Shown: piece by piece, positions 21,101 through 26,700 of the stretch
Layout of the letters: each line of letters starts with the position of its first letter
How positions within the stretch are numbered: position 1 is the first letter of the stretch
Assembly: GCA_965644315.1 (NCBI GenBank)
Contig: CBFFRQ010000140.1
Span: 1 to 27,711 of the forward strand
Direction of reading: 5' to 3'
DNA length: 27,711 nucleotides
From: Caecitellus pseudoparvulus
Taxonomy: Eukaryota > Bigyra: Bicosoecida
The notes under the pieces: model-generated
What the model was told of the DNA's origin: nothing
Seen by the model: only the letters and a program-made list of their open reading frames with translations
Database searches by the model: none
Position numbers and translations under genes: made by a program

Positions 21101-22152
21101 CCGATGATGTTGGTGTTGCCATAACCCAAACGGCCTTTTCCACCGTCCCCCCAACACATTACATCACCGCTGGATAGCACAGCACAGGTGTGAGAGGCTG
21201 CAGCTGATACATGCGTCGCAGTGACACCACTGCCAAGCTGCACAATACCTGCAGCTGCTGGGTGTTCGTTGTCACCGATATCGTTGGAGTTTCCGTATCC
21301 GAGGCTCCCACGGAGTGCGGAGCCCCAGCACATAATGTCGCCGCTGGTGAGCAACGCGCAGTTGTGATTGCCCCCACAATCTATGTGAGCGGCCTTAACA
21401 CCAGCGCCCAGATTCACAGTGCCTGCGGTGGACGGGTGCTCGTCGTCACCAATGTGTCGTTTGTTGCCATACCCCAACCTCCCGTAAACGTTGTAGCCCC
21501 AACACATAACGTCACCGGTTGTCAGCACAACACAAGTGTGTGTGGATCCTCCTGATACTTGTGCCACTGTCTTGCCGACGCCTAGTTGCACACTCCCCGC
21601 AGTGTGAGGAAGCTCGTCATCGCCGATGTTTTCCGTGTTGGCGTATCCGAGCTGAGCGTATCGTCCCCAACCCCAGCACATCACATCTCCACCAGCCACC
21701 AGAACACATGTATGCCTCTCGCCAGCAGCAACCTGCAAGGCAGAGACCCCAGCGCCCAGTTGCACAGTTCCGGCAGTGTGTGGTAGCTCATTATCGCCAA
21801 TTTTATCGGTATTCCCGTACCCGAGCTGACCCTCGTTGCTGGACCCCCAGCAAGTCACGTCACCATCGGCAGCGGCACACGTGTGCCATTGTCCGACGGC
21901 AATGTTGACACCACCCGACCCAAGTTCGCCCAAGCGTCTATCGTGGGGCGCTTGCGGTTGAGCCCCGGCGCGCCAACTCGGCGAGGGTGCCACGTGTGCG
22001 CGGCACGTGCCCGCTGCGGCGAAAAAGGAAGCCGCTGCGAAACACCAGCAAAACGCCAGCGAGCGCTGGCTGACTCGGCTGCGGCGAGTGACAGACGATG
22101 CCCACTCCAAAGAGCTGACTCCCTTGAAAGTCTCAGTGGTACTTGAGTTCAT
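6109..22152 (-). CDS. Giant modular surface/secreted protein (RCC1, C-type lectin, Gly-rich, FN3-like repeats)
   Basis: A single uninterrupted frame encodes about 5,347 residues from the chosen ATG at 22152. The frame is open upstream to an ATG at 22716, but those 188 residues look non-coding, while the ATG at 22152 puts an Arg-rich stretch before a hydrophobic signal-like core (residues 31-52). An acceptor-like tract ending at 22172 lies just upstream. Order: seven RCC1-type repeats (74-480); Pro/Ser/Thr linker (484-507); four C-type-lectin-like domains (513-1113); two Gly-rich domains (1131-1765); Cys-rich module (1766-2017); three further lectin-like domains and a partial fourth (2110-2602); fibronectin-like repeats (2663-3910); GCC2/GCC3-like Cys motif (3931-4026); more repeats to the end. 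By family it should be extracellular and adhesive or matrix-like. No transmembrane segment or anchor signal is visible at the C-terminus, which stops inside a repeat. Function beyond adhesion is inference. Confidence 0.9.
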   Translation of the reverse strand: MNSSTTETFKGVSSLEWASSVTRRSRVSQRSLAFCWCFAAASFFAAAGTCRAHVAPSPSWRAGAQPQAPHDRRLGELGSGGVNIAVGQWHTCAAADGDVTCWGSSNEGQLGYGNTDKIGDNELPHTAGTVQLGAGVSALQVAAGERHTCVLVAGGDVMCWGWGRYAQLGYANTENIGDDELPHTAGSVQLGVGKTVAQVSGGSTHTCVVLTTGDVMCWGYNVYGRLGYGNKRHIGDDEHPSTAGTVNLGAGVKAAHIDCGGNHNCALLTSGDIMCWGSALRGSLGYGNSNDIGDNEHPAAAGIVQLGSGVTATHVSAAASHTCAVLSSGDVMCWGDGGKGRLGYGNTNIIGDNEVPSSAGTVPLGAGIKASQVSAGRLHTCVVLTTDDVQCWGFNDYGQLGNGSTEDVGDNELPSVLDPAYLGPDVNVTQVAAEFFHTCAALSTGDVMCWGGGTYGMTGHGNTDKVGDDEDPSEAGTVQFRIIPSPTPTASPSPTVTPRPVTQPAQDAHGAAHCPPGFKAQSPYSGACFHIGHKIEFKSKDESARECAQHYPGATLFAPNSYAELQWFQTQFLQPRMPAPYNQWHFWLNAEQDVTQGNKQVWVSGSATGDVDEMLDAGSGRWTYGKFSDHPCLRTTPSSDLHSAYCNTGGTATACAYRPIGCPARWTPHGTTLTCWIHLDVLPPAKSLDSWASLRSQCQGDGGELAHPTADWRGGTVGWPWLEHVVLQDFKPGAPRVGQGVAVGAAYNVQSTRWEWLDDAGTPVPAVLWAPSHPDLGIGSCAKYQNGKLYSVDCTEKGLFADGGFACVAPPPHCPDGDTVSPITGQCIKVITTTVANHADIGAACAAAVPAGSTRQAAPARVWSDLESRWWNAHVDHVLGLDGPVWTGGYISSGTLHWRDGAGAVAAFSVGVSNSNSLGLGDISGSGDGCIGTSDHTSNSLSRLSCSTPAFTACEMLGTCPSGWYRSPITGTCLQLVTGPSSLSASRSACKAVHPRAQLWSAHDPVELTLAHHVFGVSSIGSGAWVGVRANLRSGEFEWEDGADAAGLWVNTAALASDGGRYGEGSLWAVDSTTGVPLAGFGGGRYAYMDAAGLFLRTTSNANTGRAFVCEYIPPCDLQTAQTVGTNPTLHNFHAPSSTCVFTVPAGVHFILIKARGAGGGSHLIHTQPGGAGAYASGYIAVKGGDEFVVEVGGHRMGWNHANEAVLAVETSSAFTYTNLQGSGLGGQRSGVLDGRRLRSDVAVSYTSELLVAGGGGGGGTGKGGAGGAHDGGDGEAGLQSQSGSHFLVAYGGQGGTLATSNLAGSLQDAGFGAGGIYRGTDQRTADKCPWGVGGGRNRAGVPGCTEFRVRTSGGQGGGGHMGGGAGSAGGEGGFRAEGLASVVGGGGGGTSFASDAQVQFAQLLGGWEDIPAFPTEVHRSATGGRAKLLQGHVMIQTISQQALQCPFGARYSIAQPGVHTVTSPVGALAADVRLYGAGGSPGALDVGLSSPTSPGTCLGGPGGFFYGRMETLPATKLAFEVGKPGALFASSTTLSGVNLGYGVSPNPLGDPSFSANGTKGHTIGFPIAPGGVSRINRAGGGRTALWDPTRRDEIAVVGGGGGGAYGTAECSAGGSGGGILGGTAPSIGSGATAVTGGEGAWGGGPGIGGVATTPTTGNLGQGEDGDRIAGGAYDGTDCNGATCASYVPSGGDGFYGGGTGAARTSTAMTGGGGGAGFYLTDWMLTEDGHPTPVLEQMGQTVSTPQPDTYAGAPGIAGAVDVSFRCTRCVEEDSCSILDFYGERQCYPYLSDKPREFPEDVHSSCYWCDPAGPGAFMMWSQKGVGTACNDDLACTFRDNCTSNGLCQGQLYKTCLMEEWTDDPAQDCEVCDGLGGCNLAPGYTGGVKSLPGGGKTCACDIGGTLYAHGEVNPAQPECQYCDVIKDPAGWSNRPNDLACDDTDACSYDDQCVSGICTGTPYTCDAQDCHVSYTCNGDGGCDEVRYQPEDDHHCNQGRVSECRLAPTCDGTRATCPGYSAAQPLQFPYVAFGAVSSLYTTHDPQKTYSALSTQLRGASTVHAGMAVEVADFDVRCDSLTARLGLQRTSTASDIASCSGFYTDGDATGTMLQCPSGYELVLGANGTFPSCIKYVSSPASWAAAQASCAAEGGWLASTALHDDVKRETVSSRCFAADMACWLGMSVQAPSTWSASQLTPLSPGDTASMLPLQNAADLTSAATGTSFGLASGVEGFDTASLNVGVRVQPVGNALPFLCETGVRNCPPGFHLMPGADGVPKCLGTTAPPVSLSGARAGCESVGGLPFAGIGLSTLETAAASRACGEAGAQCWLGLQRQVSEPAGASSWLADTGGHALHQFPIGPLAPLDTPAGAWLVRWRDATAASNAANSASTAGMTLHAVDGVVDFQSSVSASFPAMCEAPVFGCPAGHILVTLSAGEMACAFTSAATTEGDVADVQCALGGGVALPVPSQAVLHALAALCPTDISPCWTGLSDRVERGTWVSKFSPHQLGTAAQAASRWPWTADPNAVPDLDCAAMQASATAAPRLTAMDCSTPRRAVCTRPPQQCPPGHYVSVTWALDTTLAAAGVRMPTYSCVHAVTAASAALQDTLPARANPRSVWVTQLAPLVVQRARTAVAKRAPTLGFKRLGQPNPLIMQMPRSLALTQGVQYKWVLDTRTVEGNAAAVCSQPFTVDVTPPVLLPDAPTASPRGGVREVDIATYQFNIQDDTADIDYTGVNVPSWQWNGFQDSESTEGGLLAYQFCRTVGTADASTCNPLDTGVPLGQWRDVEPFGVHSLPQDTMTHGQQYFVHMKATNKAGLFRVSSSDGVIFDATPPTLQKPRDGPQAGPLTPAGIGGDGSTNDLDFTSSTTTFTVHWPEFTEDVSPLVKYEVGLGSVLGRPVDNIAATIDVGLAREHTFTVPVAVRSGTYVYASVTATNAAGLKTTGLSDGILVDTALPDVSLSVLAAPGSAWAGYGIPALLGKPDSFNATQHAVQSVASTTSMRVAITFADTDAGFSACRVAAGTEESPTAHSPFTVAQSEVSRFSLHGLLVLRQTFTVTFASPLPDATKVHMRARCLDRAGNAGLSEPVPLDIETSRPSAAAAYVNDVDATRDLDADQDGHAQPVLEAVWGGFDAGRASIVSYLWGISSSAPGPGPDLSAHPLDVLPLTYVSSNTTAKTNPAAIVPAHGTTYYVVVRALASNGLFVDVTSDGVVFDGTAPEPAPGGAVRDAVPGVTGEAAFTASASEMRGTWDAFVEDVGAVANHQYAVRWCDNGDVDSRDVRDWTDVPGATVTTLHATGLDLTSGLRYCLQIRAVNNVGNPSALLESDGVMVDTSPPAAGPVWNTLTTFVDAPYQSHKDNVSASWQWTAAPAFSAWVDGESGLDSFACCVGTSADTCDVAPFSSVGLATTCTVPAALVNGEKYYVRVRMTNRAGLSSVAPAAGVVVDSTGAVQVDGRGVLVEPEPSPVLATYTSSDKHLEVEWSVLSNTLAPPGETWTSTGDTENGTAVPHFTFQWALGTAAGVGDVKALTDVGTATHASVYGLTLTPGTQYTVTVVVRAGTATRVHYAHFTPDVTASAHSNVSISHAINLAASGLPEALYVASLKTVAATWGAFEDAESDAALTTYTAALGTRPYGQQVRVFEDRNHSRNVTFSDLELVQGQEYHLSLVGLNAAGHASTTVSRIVIPDVTPPLQGSVWDGESSGLTFTSTSTAYACSWSGFRDDVSPIAHYSIVLKLGSSEGAAAAGPALVPVSSPTTHTFTFPPGSELPNQQRYTCSVTAVNAAGLSTTVYSNGAAVITSGPTGGTVWDSPHPGVDDAFTPDCSLVQASWGDFFDAAGVSKYEWCAGDAPGQCGIVPRSSVGRRTFAQARKLALQPGQAVFATVWATNAAGFVTEVSSDGIVCDNSAPDVAHDIRLQSALLGIVPVSSDRTTCGCVQEHAVFVPDFTAGGGMCVCGAGYELNAVTGACEPCAGACSAGPSVPPPPSAPGTCAPGTFSHSGSCTPCPAGTFKAGTGDSLSLCLPCSVPGRGVSPALALNVSAASDSQAALATMLHAMGSSLGGQQVLRADGSAVVLAPGADVSSIPLLLPGLGALQHGQRGYSGVALGNSAGRVSSIAVIAPATDATPPKVQAVWDVAGLAPGALAQRVSATADAQLVAGGTAAMAWLRARDAESDIVQVQCGWGSAPGAADIVPLSDANVGVGASAGNCSAPLPSGTSGWVYGLLRLVSSAGLVTDTATSGFVVAGAGPAHIAVRTGAQCAARLGGVAGLPSEAWSGGTQTVWGCWLVYDAEAAAASSALSHSVGLWDVQASQWLAPLRSVGSATSAQWSLACSGDELCLSKPLAPGTRYEVVVHSANAAGSVSEGRSGVVQVAAEDAEVIVEAVDAAQQSMRFSADATHVRFTWTVTSSSPLQSAFATLGHIAGATSESLGEGIALDAATWNTSNPSPGVYVTRGTAAFAGLELQHGMAVVVSVQTQTEDGRRAVGASLPVFMDAPWSPPAWSGAVAMLDGAWFGTASLHAGPAAEAVALAEAAVGGMDHVVAAALSPDLASKDSNVSCGAQLQSHLLVGDSSTGVSLRLPVPTDDISGIAVHEVALIHGPFSDGSCNGGSLSSPQWHAAGEADFVQLSADATFVTLPASALAGHVTVLLMRAVNGAGQQSVYMSPLLVVDGDDARVRDQSPQPGAPSVPVPVVSATWAPPVQRWVQGGSRDIAFRLPLVSAVSVPLRGMAWTLLAVSPAGEEVVAHGSVASHELLQVASASEGLLQSVSLDAALAAAQGFRVQVAVSKTGGGLLQLSSPIVRLVRPDPRPGTLALLPDAQTCGTTTAASVPAAALQQGLPWTRTFRVSSLAASACAPRTLQASTLPAGSAAHITAGQLAEALALAGSDLPSIVPMSRVELSLDDWVDAGAGLSSLTLTVGATALGSQAMPHMREVGSWDAVGSSASWTDLNLVESGRLAQVTLNSSALEGGDTLWLTAVATNYAGLSTAVIAPLGVLDVTPPALTPRIFMPRGGHALLPGPGSSQAEAAAAACAVQTMPDLEPASFTTVESVQAGLVLRMEGLGDAQSGLASATLSVLVVPGQWNGSGPVQLSSDPLRIELGLADGSCTLSSVSQASSMAPDSGAVLALQGGLCSCTPSAKGHPLSAPAVLALAPSPNALTLAMSPVPWSHADHLFPVAQVANGAGSQQLVLGQPVLLDGTAPTWSDEVEVRDGGDVDADCILGSPGAVFQASWTPAADAESGIGQYEWCIGSTGSDAGRDDIMPCRLVGDSLEASALLTGADQAGHGFTWPSGGTLFVSVRAQNGAGTWGAWITSDGARALCDAAQDASCVVEDVRGVLCVAL
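6112..10074 (-). repeat. Distal, divergent fibronectin-like repeats
   Basis: The array resumes after the Cys motif with less regular units. Landmarks are TDATPP, SANAAGSV, AVNGAGQQ, ATNYAGLS with LDVTPP, LDGTAP, and a last AQNGAGTW...TSDGA, after which the expected D-x-TPP block is replaced by LCDAAQDASC and the frame stops. Ala and Ser content is higher than in the first array, and the sequence is more diverged toward the telomere. Confidence 0.6.
10075..10362 (-). other. GCC2/GCC3-like Cys-rich motif inside the repeat array
   Basis: Residues 3931-4026 contain CGC-x-QE, CVCGAGYEL, a Pro-rich spacer, then CAPGTFSHSGSCTPCPAGTF and CLPCS. The CPAGTF-type motif is that of the ephrin-receptor-like / GCC2-GCC3 repeat, common next to TIG and FN3 domains in protist surface proteins. 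Confidence 0.75.
10423..14166 (-). repeat. Fibronectin-III-like repeat array (SDGV-x-DATPP type)
   Basis: About ten units of 105-140 residues end in a common block: (V/A)TN-x-AGL, a short strand, SDGV, then (V/F)D-x-TPP or a variant (VDVTPP, FDATPP, FDGTAP, VDTSPP, PDVTPP, DNSAPD). Within units a W-x-GF-x-D-x-ES or FEDAESD-like strand and Y-x-VGLG-like segments recur. The pattern is known from large extracellular proteins of protists and animals and folds like FN3/Ig-type beta sandwiches. Confidence 0.8.
14479..15825 (-). other. Second cluster of C-type-lectin-like domains
   Basis: Three modules (residues 2110-2254, 2260-2415, 2421-2558) start with CPSGYEL, CPPGFHL and CPAGHIL and end with LCETG, MCEAP and VCTRP. 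Conserved CWLG or CWTG strands sit in their middles. A fourth start (CPPGHYVSV, residue 2563) breaks off after about 40 residues and merges into the fibronectin-like array. No sugar-binding EPN or WND motif is seen. Confidence 0.65.
16102..16857 (-). other. Cys-rich module with two related sub-repeats
   Basis: About 250 residues (1766-2017) contain more than 30 cysteines. Two parts align: ACNDDLACTFRDNC-x-SNGLCQG followed by C-x4-GLGGC, and ACDDTDACSYDDQC-x-SGICTG followed by C-x-GDGGC. Acidic DD pairs beside the cysteines resemble secreted Cys-rich repeats of the CDDGDACT type. Probably disulfide-stabilised, possibly metal-binding. Confidence 0.7.
16858..18762 (-). other. Tandem Gly-rich domains (ALK/LTK Gly-rich-like)
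   Basis: Two copies, residues about 1131-1440 and 1446-1765. Each begins with a beta-strand-like opening (FTVPAGVHFILIKARGAGGG in the first; a matching strand before LYGAGGSPG in the second). Each then carries several poly-Gly segments (such as LLVAGGGGGGG and AVVGGGGGGAYG) and ends with a V-rich strand. This matches the Gly-rich family that includes the extracellular Gly-rich domain of animal ALK/LTK kinases, here without any kinase. Confidence 0.75.
18814..20616 (-). other. First cluster of four C-type-lectin-like domains
   Basis: Four consecutive modules of about 140-155 residues each open with CP-x-G/W-x-SP-x-TG-x-C and close with F-x-C-E/V. Residues from the ATG at 22152: 513-659, 661-811, 813-955, 959-1113. 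The second is closest to the canonical fold, with W-x-PSHPD followed by CAKY, SVDC and FACV; HPD sits where sugar-binding lectins have EPN or QPD, but the WND motif is not evident, so calcium-dependent sugar binding is uncertain. The others are more divergent. Confidence 0.75.
20713..21933 (-). repeat. Seven RCC1-type repeats (beta-propeller)
   Basis: The motif HTCA-x5-GDVMCWG, then a GQLGYGNT-like stretch and IGDDE-x-P, recurs seven times. The leading histidines, numbered from the ATG at 22152, are at 90, 147, 205, 263, 321, 379 and 437: one step of 57 and then five of exactly 58 residues, with a final step of 58 (174 bp). Seven copies match the seven blades of an RCC1 propeller. Each unit has a Cys pair (HTC...CWG) typical of secreted RCC1-like repeats and unlike nuclear RCC1. 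The regular period suggests recent tandem duplication or gene conversion. Ligand unknown. Confidence 0.9.
21997..22152 (-). other. Signal-peptide-like N-terminus of the giant protein
   Basis: From the ATG at 22152 about 30 residues, ending in an Arg-rich part (TRRSRVSQR), precede a hydrophobic core (SLAFCWCFAAASFFAAAG) and a small-residue cleavage-like end (TCRA). The n-region is longer than usual, so the true start could be further in or in an upstream exon. It fits an entirely extracellular domain set. Confidence 0.55.
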
Positions 22153-23673
22153 GAAGTTTGATGAGGAGCGTCTGTTCAAGTGGGAGAGAATCAGACAGTG
22201 ACTGCGGCTGATTTGCCCGTCACCACCTTGCACGCCAGCAGGATGGGAGAGAACGTGGCGGCGACCGGCGCCTACGCTGGGCACCCCATCCACACTGCTA
22301 ACAGAAACAGGGACGTGCGCTCTGGTTTGCAGGGCGTTGTGTGCTGGAGCGTTCAGGTTGCCCTCCAAGGGCCCTCGAGACACTTGTGCACGTCGGCATC
22401 TCGCACTTCCAGGCGGTTCAAAGTCTGAGGAGCACATTCGTCCGACAAAGGGAAGGAGAGCGAAACTGACTCTGCGCAGATGGCCTTGACAGTGTACTTC
22501 GTTGCTGGTGAAGAGTACTTGCTTGGAATGACATGTCCGTCGCTCACACAAGCGAGCTGAAAAGTGTACCGGGTTTTGGCGTTTCCGACGAAGTGTCACA
22601 CATAGCACTTGCCCATGCTCCACCGAATGCAGCCCAAAAACGAGACCACAAGGAAACCAGTACTTTTTCATCGTAGGGTACCCTTCCTTCTCGAACGGAG
22701 GCCTGCATGTGGCCATGCAATGGGCTGAAGACTCCTGGCCCTGTCACCCTATCTTCGCCACTTCGACCCATGTCATGCACAGCGCCCGCTGAACGGTATG
22801 ACAAGCTTTATGTACACCAAGTAAGGCCTCTCATTGCTTTAGTCAATCTGGGCCCTTGCAGTTGGCATGCCTGTTCCCAAAGGCCAAAGTGTACAGTTTA
22901 GGACAGCCTCCAAGTGAACCGCTGAAGCGCTTGGCGCACCCTCCAGGCCTGTAAAGCAATTCAAAGAGACATATAATCACTCAGAGCAGAAGTGCAGTTT
23001 AGTTTGTTCCCGGAAACACCGCACACGGAGCGAGAAAGCCACGTGCACAGTCGTGATACTTGCCACAAAAGGCACAGACAAGCCTCAATCAGAATGCTGA
23101 GTGCGTGTTCAGCATTGCACCGCTGTTGGCTACCTAAGGCCCATACTATCCTATTTCGAATCCTTCATCTTGTTTCTGAGGTGTATTTGCAGCCCAAGGC
23201 TGGGCTGGAGTGTTGCTGAAGAACGAAGTGGAAGCAATTTCCGCCCGTTGTGGCATCAAGGTTTGTGGCACTCAGGAGGCCCTCAGGCCGCCTCATCTTG
23301 CATGCTGTCAGGGAAATCGAATGACATAGTATATTTGGCACTAATTCAGCCCCAGACTCGACTGTCTCCTCATCATTGGAACTTTGTCCTGCTGGCCATA
23401 ACTGGAGTGTGGGGGTGAGTGACCACATGTCTACCAAGGTAGCCACTGGCGCCAGCCCCCAAAACAGCGAACTCGCAGCACAGGAACCTTGCTGTGATAC
23501 TGACCCTAATCACATTCACGTGCTCCATCTGTTTCATTTTGAATTTTGCACGCTAAGGACGGCTACCTTGTCTGTACAGTACATGACAATGTGTGTGAGA
23601 AGTATACGTTGCAGGCAGCAACCAGTGCGGTTCTCTTTCTCATGAGATCAAAGCACTCCGTGAATCCTTGCTG
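22153..23673. other. AT-richer spacer between the two large genes
   Basis: About 1.5 kb, clearly lower in GC than the genes around it from about 22800 to 23670. It must hold the 3' end of the membrane-protein gene and the promoter or 5' UTR of the giant gene. On the minus strand a weak TATA-like word (GATTATATG, about 22971-22979) is present but not decisive. Overlapping short frames look random, and the giant frame's 188-codon upstream extension (22153-22716) lacks recognisable domains. No RNA gene is seen. Confidence 0.55.
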
Positions 23674-23766
23674 CTACAAGGGAACACGAGTCACTGAGAC
23701 AACGTCCGTGATTGGATGCAACTTTCCCTGTCGAGCTTGTTTCTTAGCCATTCCTGGGACCCTTAC
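23674..23766 (-). other. Putative 93-nt intron at the 3' end of the membrane-protein gene
   Basis: On the minus strand a donor-like AAAG|GTAAGG begins at 23766, in phase 0 after the Lys of RSLSK. The frame's only stop, TAG at 23676-23674, is the end of GTTCCCTTGTAG, an acceptor-like site, again followed by CAG. If spliced, the stop is removed and the frame continues for about 35 codons (starting QQGFTE) to a TAG near 23567. The intron-read tail contains no domain, so both versions are possible. Confidence 0.4.
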
Positions 23767-26700
23767 CTTTGACAAGCTTCGGTGCATCTTGTCAATGTGA
23801 ACCTTGACTGTCTCGGACGACAACACCGAATGCGCCCCCAAGCCAGCTGCCACCATGATAAAGACCACATTCATGAGGATAACTGACCAGGTTGCCACAG
23901 CATGCATGGCCGCTGAAGTGCCCTGGTCCAGCAGGCTTACTCCCGCGGCCAGGGTGGAGATGGTAACCAGAAGACTGGCAGTTTCGGAGTGATTCACCAG
24001 CGCGAGGCGGTACGGGCTCAAGCTTGCATGCGCAGCGAGGGCTCCGACCATGAGAAGTATGCCAAAGTGCGCCTGGGCGCCAATGCCTGCAGGTGCGAGC
24101 AGCACTGAAATGCACGCAAGGGCAACCTTTCGGCCTTGCACTGCAGCTTCCCAGAAGTACCGACCTGGGGCGTACGCGGCATAAAGAAAGCCGTATACCT
24201 GCCGTGTCGCAGGGGTCTCCAACGTGGCCCTATGGATCCAGAGCAAGATCAATGATGCTGCCGTGATGCCGCAACCATACAAGACGAAAGCAGGGAGTCC
24301 AATCCCATACATCCACGCCTGGTGCTGTGGATCATCGCAGGAGATCTGCACATCCCCCACCAGAAAAGCTCGCCCTCCAATCATTCTGCACGTGAACAAG
24401 CTCAGGGCGGATCGAGTCAACCCCAAGTGCAGCACAAAGCACATGACGAGGAACGACACCACAATGCCTTCGCGGGGGGAAGTGCGGGCTTGTGCCCTGA
24501 TGCTCGCAGCTGGTCTCCGCAACGCTCGCTGCACACTGGAGGCTCGACTTCGGGCCCGCATGGGATTCGACACACGCGTCTCACGGCCCGCCTGGGGTGC
24601 ACTCTGGCGTGCGCCTTGAGGTCCTGATGTGCTGGCCGTGACTGTGGCGTGGGCGTCCACTGTGGGGGGAGCTTCCCCATTCCTGCGACAAAGTGTGCAG
24701 TTGAGAGTGCTGGAGCCGTCAGCCTGCCAGATCAAGGGCACAAGGAATCGCCAAACAATCAAAATGCCCACACCCAGCACAACAGGCAAAAGAAGCGTGA
24801 GGATTTGTGTGCCCCGAAAGGCGCTCGTGGAGTCCAGACCCAAGCAGTCCACGCTGATGAGTGCGTCGCCCACATTGCTGGCAGCGTCAAACACACTGAA
24901 CATGCCACGAAGTTCAGATGGCCAAGCCAGGGGAAAGGCAGCAGCGATGCCCACCTGCTGCAGGTGTGTGAGTAGTACCTTGTTCAGAGCCACATGTGCT
25001 TTGGTGGGCGCTCCCCCAGACGCAAGAGCGCTTCGAGTCAGCGCGGCGACCAGCACTCCAGCCACGGTGACGCCCCCCACAACGCCAAGCCAGTTCAACC
25101 ATGTCGGGGCACAGCGGGTGCATGGCTGGCTGCCGTCACCCTGCCCAGTGTATCCTTCCGCACAGGCTGCACAAAGCGGACCCGTGCGACTGGCTTCGCA
25201 GGAAGACTGCAGGTGACTGGAAAATACGCTCGAACTGTTCCCAGCTGCCGTTGTGTTCAGGGCCGCAGCACCTAAGCCAGGTAGCGCTTGAAATGCCGAG
25301 GATGTGTAGTGCCTAGACGGCACTTGAACGGGGCTCTGCGACTCTCCCGGGCAAACGTCCTCCGACACACAAGCCTCGAAGCTGATGTCCGGCTCCCTCC
25401 ACGGAATCCTGAACCAGCCAGACGCGGCGAGCACACGCTCCCACTCAGCTCCATTGCACACAGCGCCTTGTGGACATGGTCTGCAGGTGACTTGCGGCCA
25501 GCGCCCTTCGCCCAGCTCGTGTGTCGCAAGGTACTCTGCAGCACCACAAGCAGGAAGCAACGGCCCAACTTGGGTGCTGAGAGGTCCTCGAAGCACTCGC
25601 CCTGCAGACTCTCCCAGCACTCCAGCCGCAACTGCAACCCAAAACGGCTGTGCAGGTGCATCGGCAACGCGCACTGAGAAGTCCAGGGCGCTGGGCTGCT
25701 CTGTCAGACCCCGGCATACCCTTGGAGTGTCCACGTTGCGCAGGATGTCCCCTGCCGCGCCGCCAGCCAGGGAAACAAGGCGGGTGGAAGCATTGACACG
25801 CGAGATGAGCCCACCATGAAGAATCACCCCGAAGGAGACATGCCAGGCGCCCACAGGGGACAGCAGCGTGGCGGCATCATCGGTCCAGTTGAATGCCACA
25901 CGTGCCGCGCCAGCCTCGTCCCTGTACGGGCACACAGCAGTCGGGGCTAAAACCGGCGCCCTGGGTGCCAAGGTGTACGAGAATGAACGCGGGAGCACAG
26001 CTGTGTGGCCACTTGCCAAAGAAATGGCGATATCGAGGCTGAAGACATCAGCAAGCTCGTCAGACGCTGGCTCTGGCACATGCAGGGTGACAATGCTGTC
26101 ACTACCTCGTGTGAACGTTGTGACTTGCCGAGCGCCGATCCGAACAGCTGCAATGTCCGAGTGTGCCAGGCCGAACCCCGAGCCCGTCACTGTGAGCGTG
26201 TCATTGACAGCTGCACTCGAAGAGGAGAGCTCAGAGATCCGCGGTGGCCCCATGATGCGCAACGTGCCGAGGGAAGACTTAGCCGTCAAGTTCTGTGCGG
26301 TTTGGATCGTGATGGTCGTGTCAGCCATGCGCCCCGATGCGAGTGGCGCTAAAGCAGCCGTGTGGAACCCACGACACTCCAAACTGCGGGTGGAGGTGAA
26401 CACCAGCTCCCCACCTGCCTGGGCACAAGATAAACCTGGCGCACTGCCAAACAGCAGGCGAGCAAGGCTCCTTGGCCCGTCATCCAAGGCCAGGCCTGTG
26501 ACTGAGACATTCCTGATCTGCTGGCTGCCTTGGGGCGCAGGTTGCACCAGTCCGCCCAGTACAGTCAGCACTTCGGGACGGGAGAACTGCAGAGCATCTT
26601 GCAGGAAGGCGGAATGGCCGGATACGAGTGTGATGCTCACACTTGCTGTCTGTACGCTTGCTGGGGGACGAGGTACGGTCACTGACAAGCTGGTAGAGGT

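Noticed and set aside
22153-22716. N-terminal extension of the giant protein to the ATG at 22716
   Set aside because: The 188 extra residues have no domain and a Cys/His/Arg-rich random look, and the signal-like segment starts only after the ATG at 22152. An upstream exon remains possible.
22966-22985. TATA-like word as the giant gene's promoter
   Set aside because: A single weak match in an AT-richer stretch about 820 bp from the chosen start is not sufficient support for a promoter feature.
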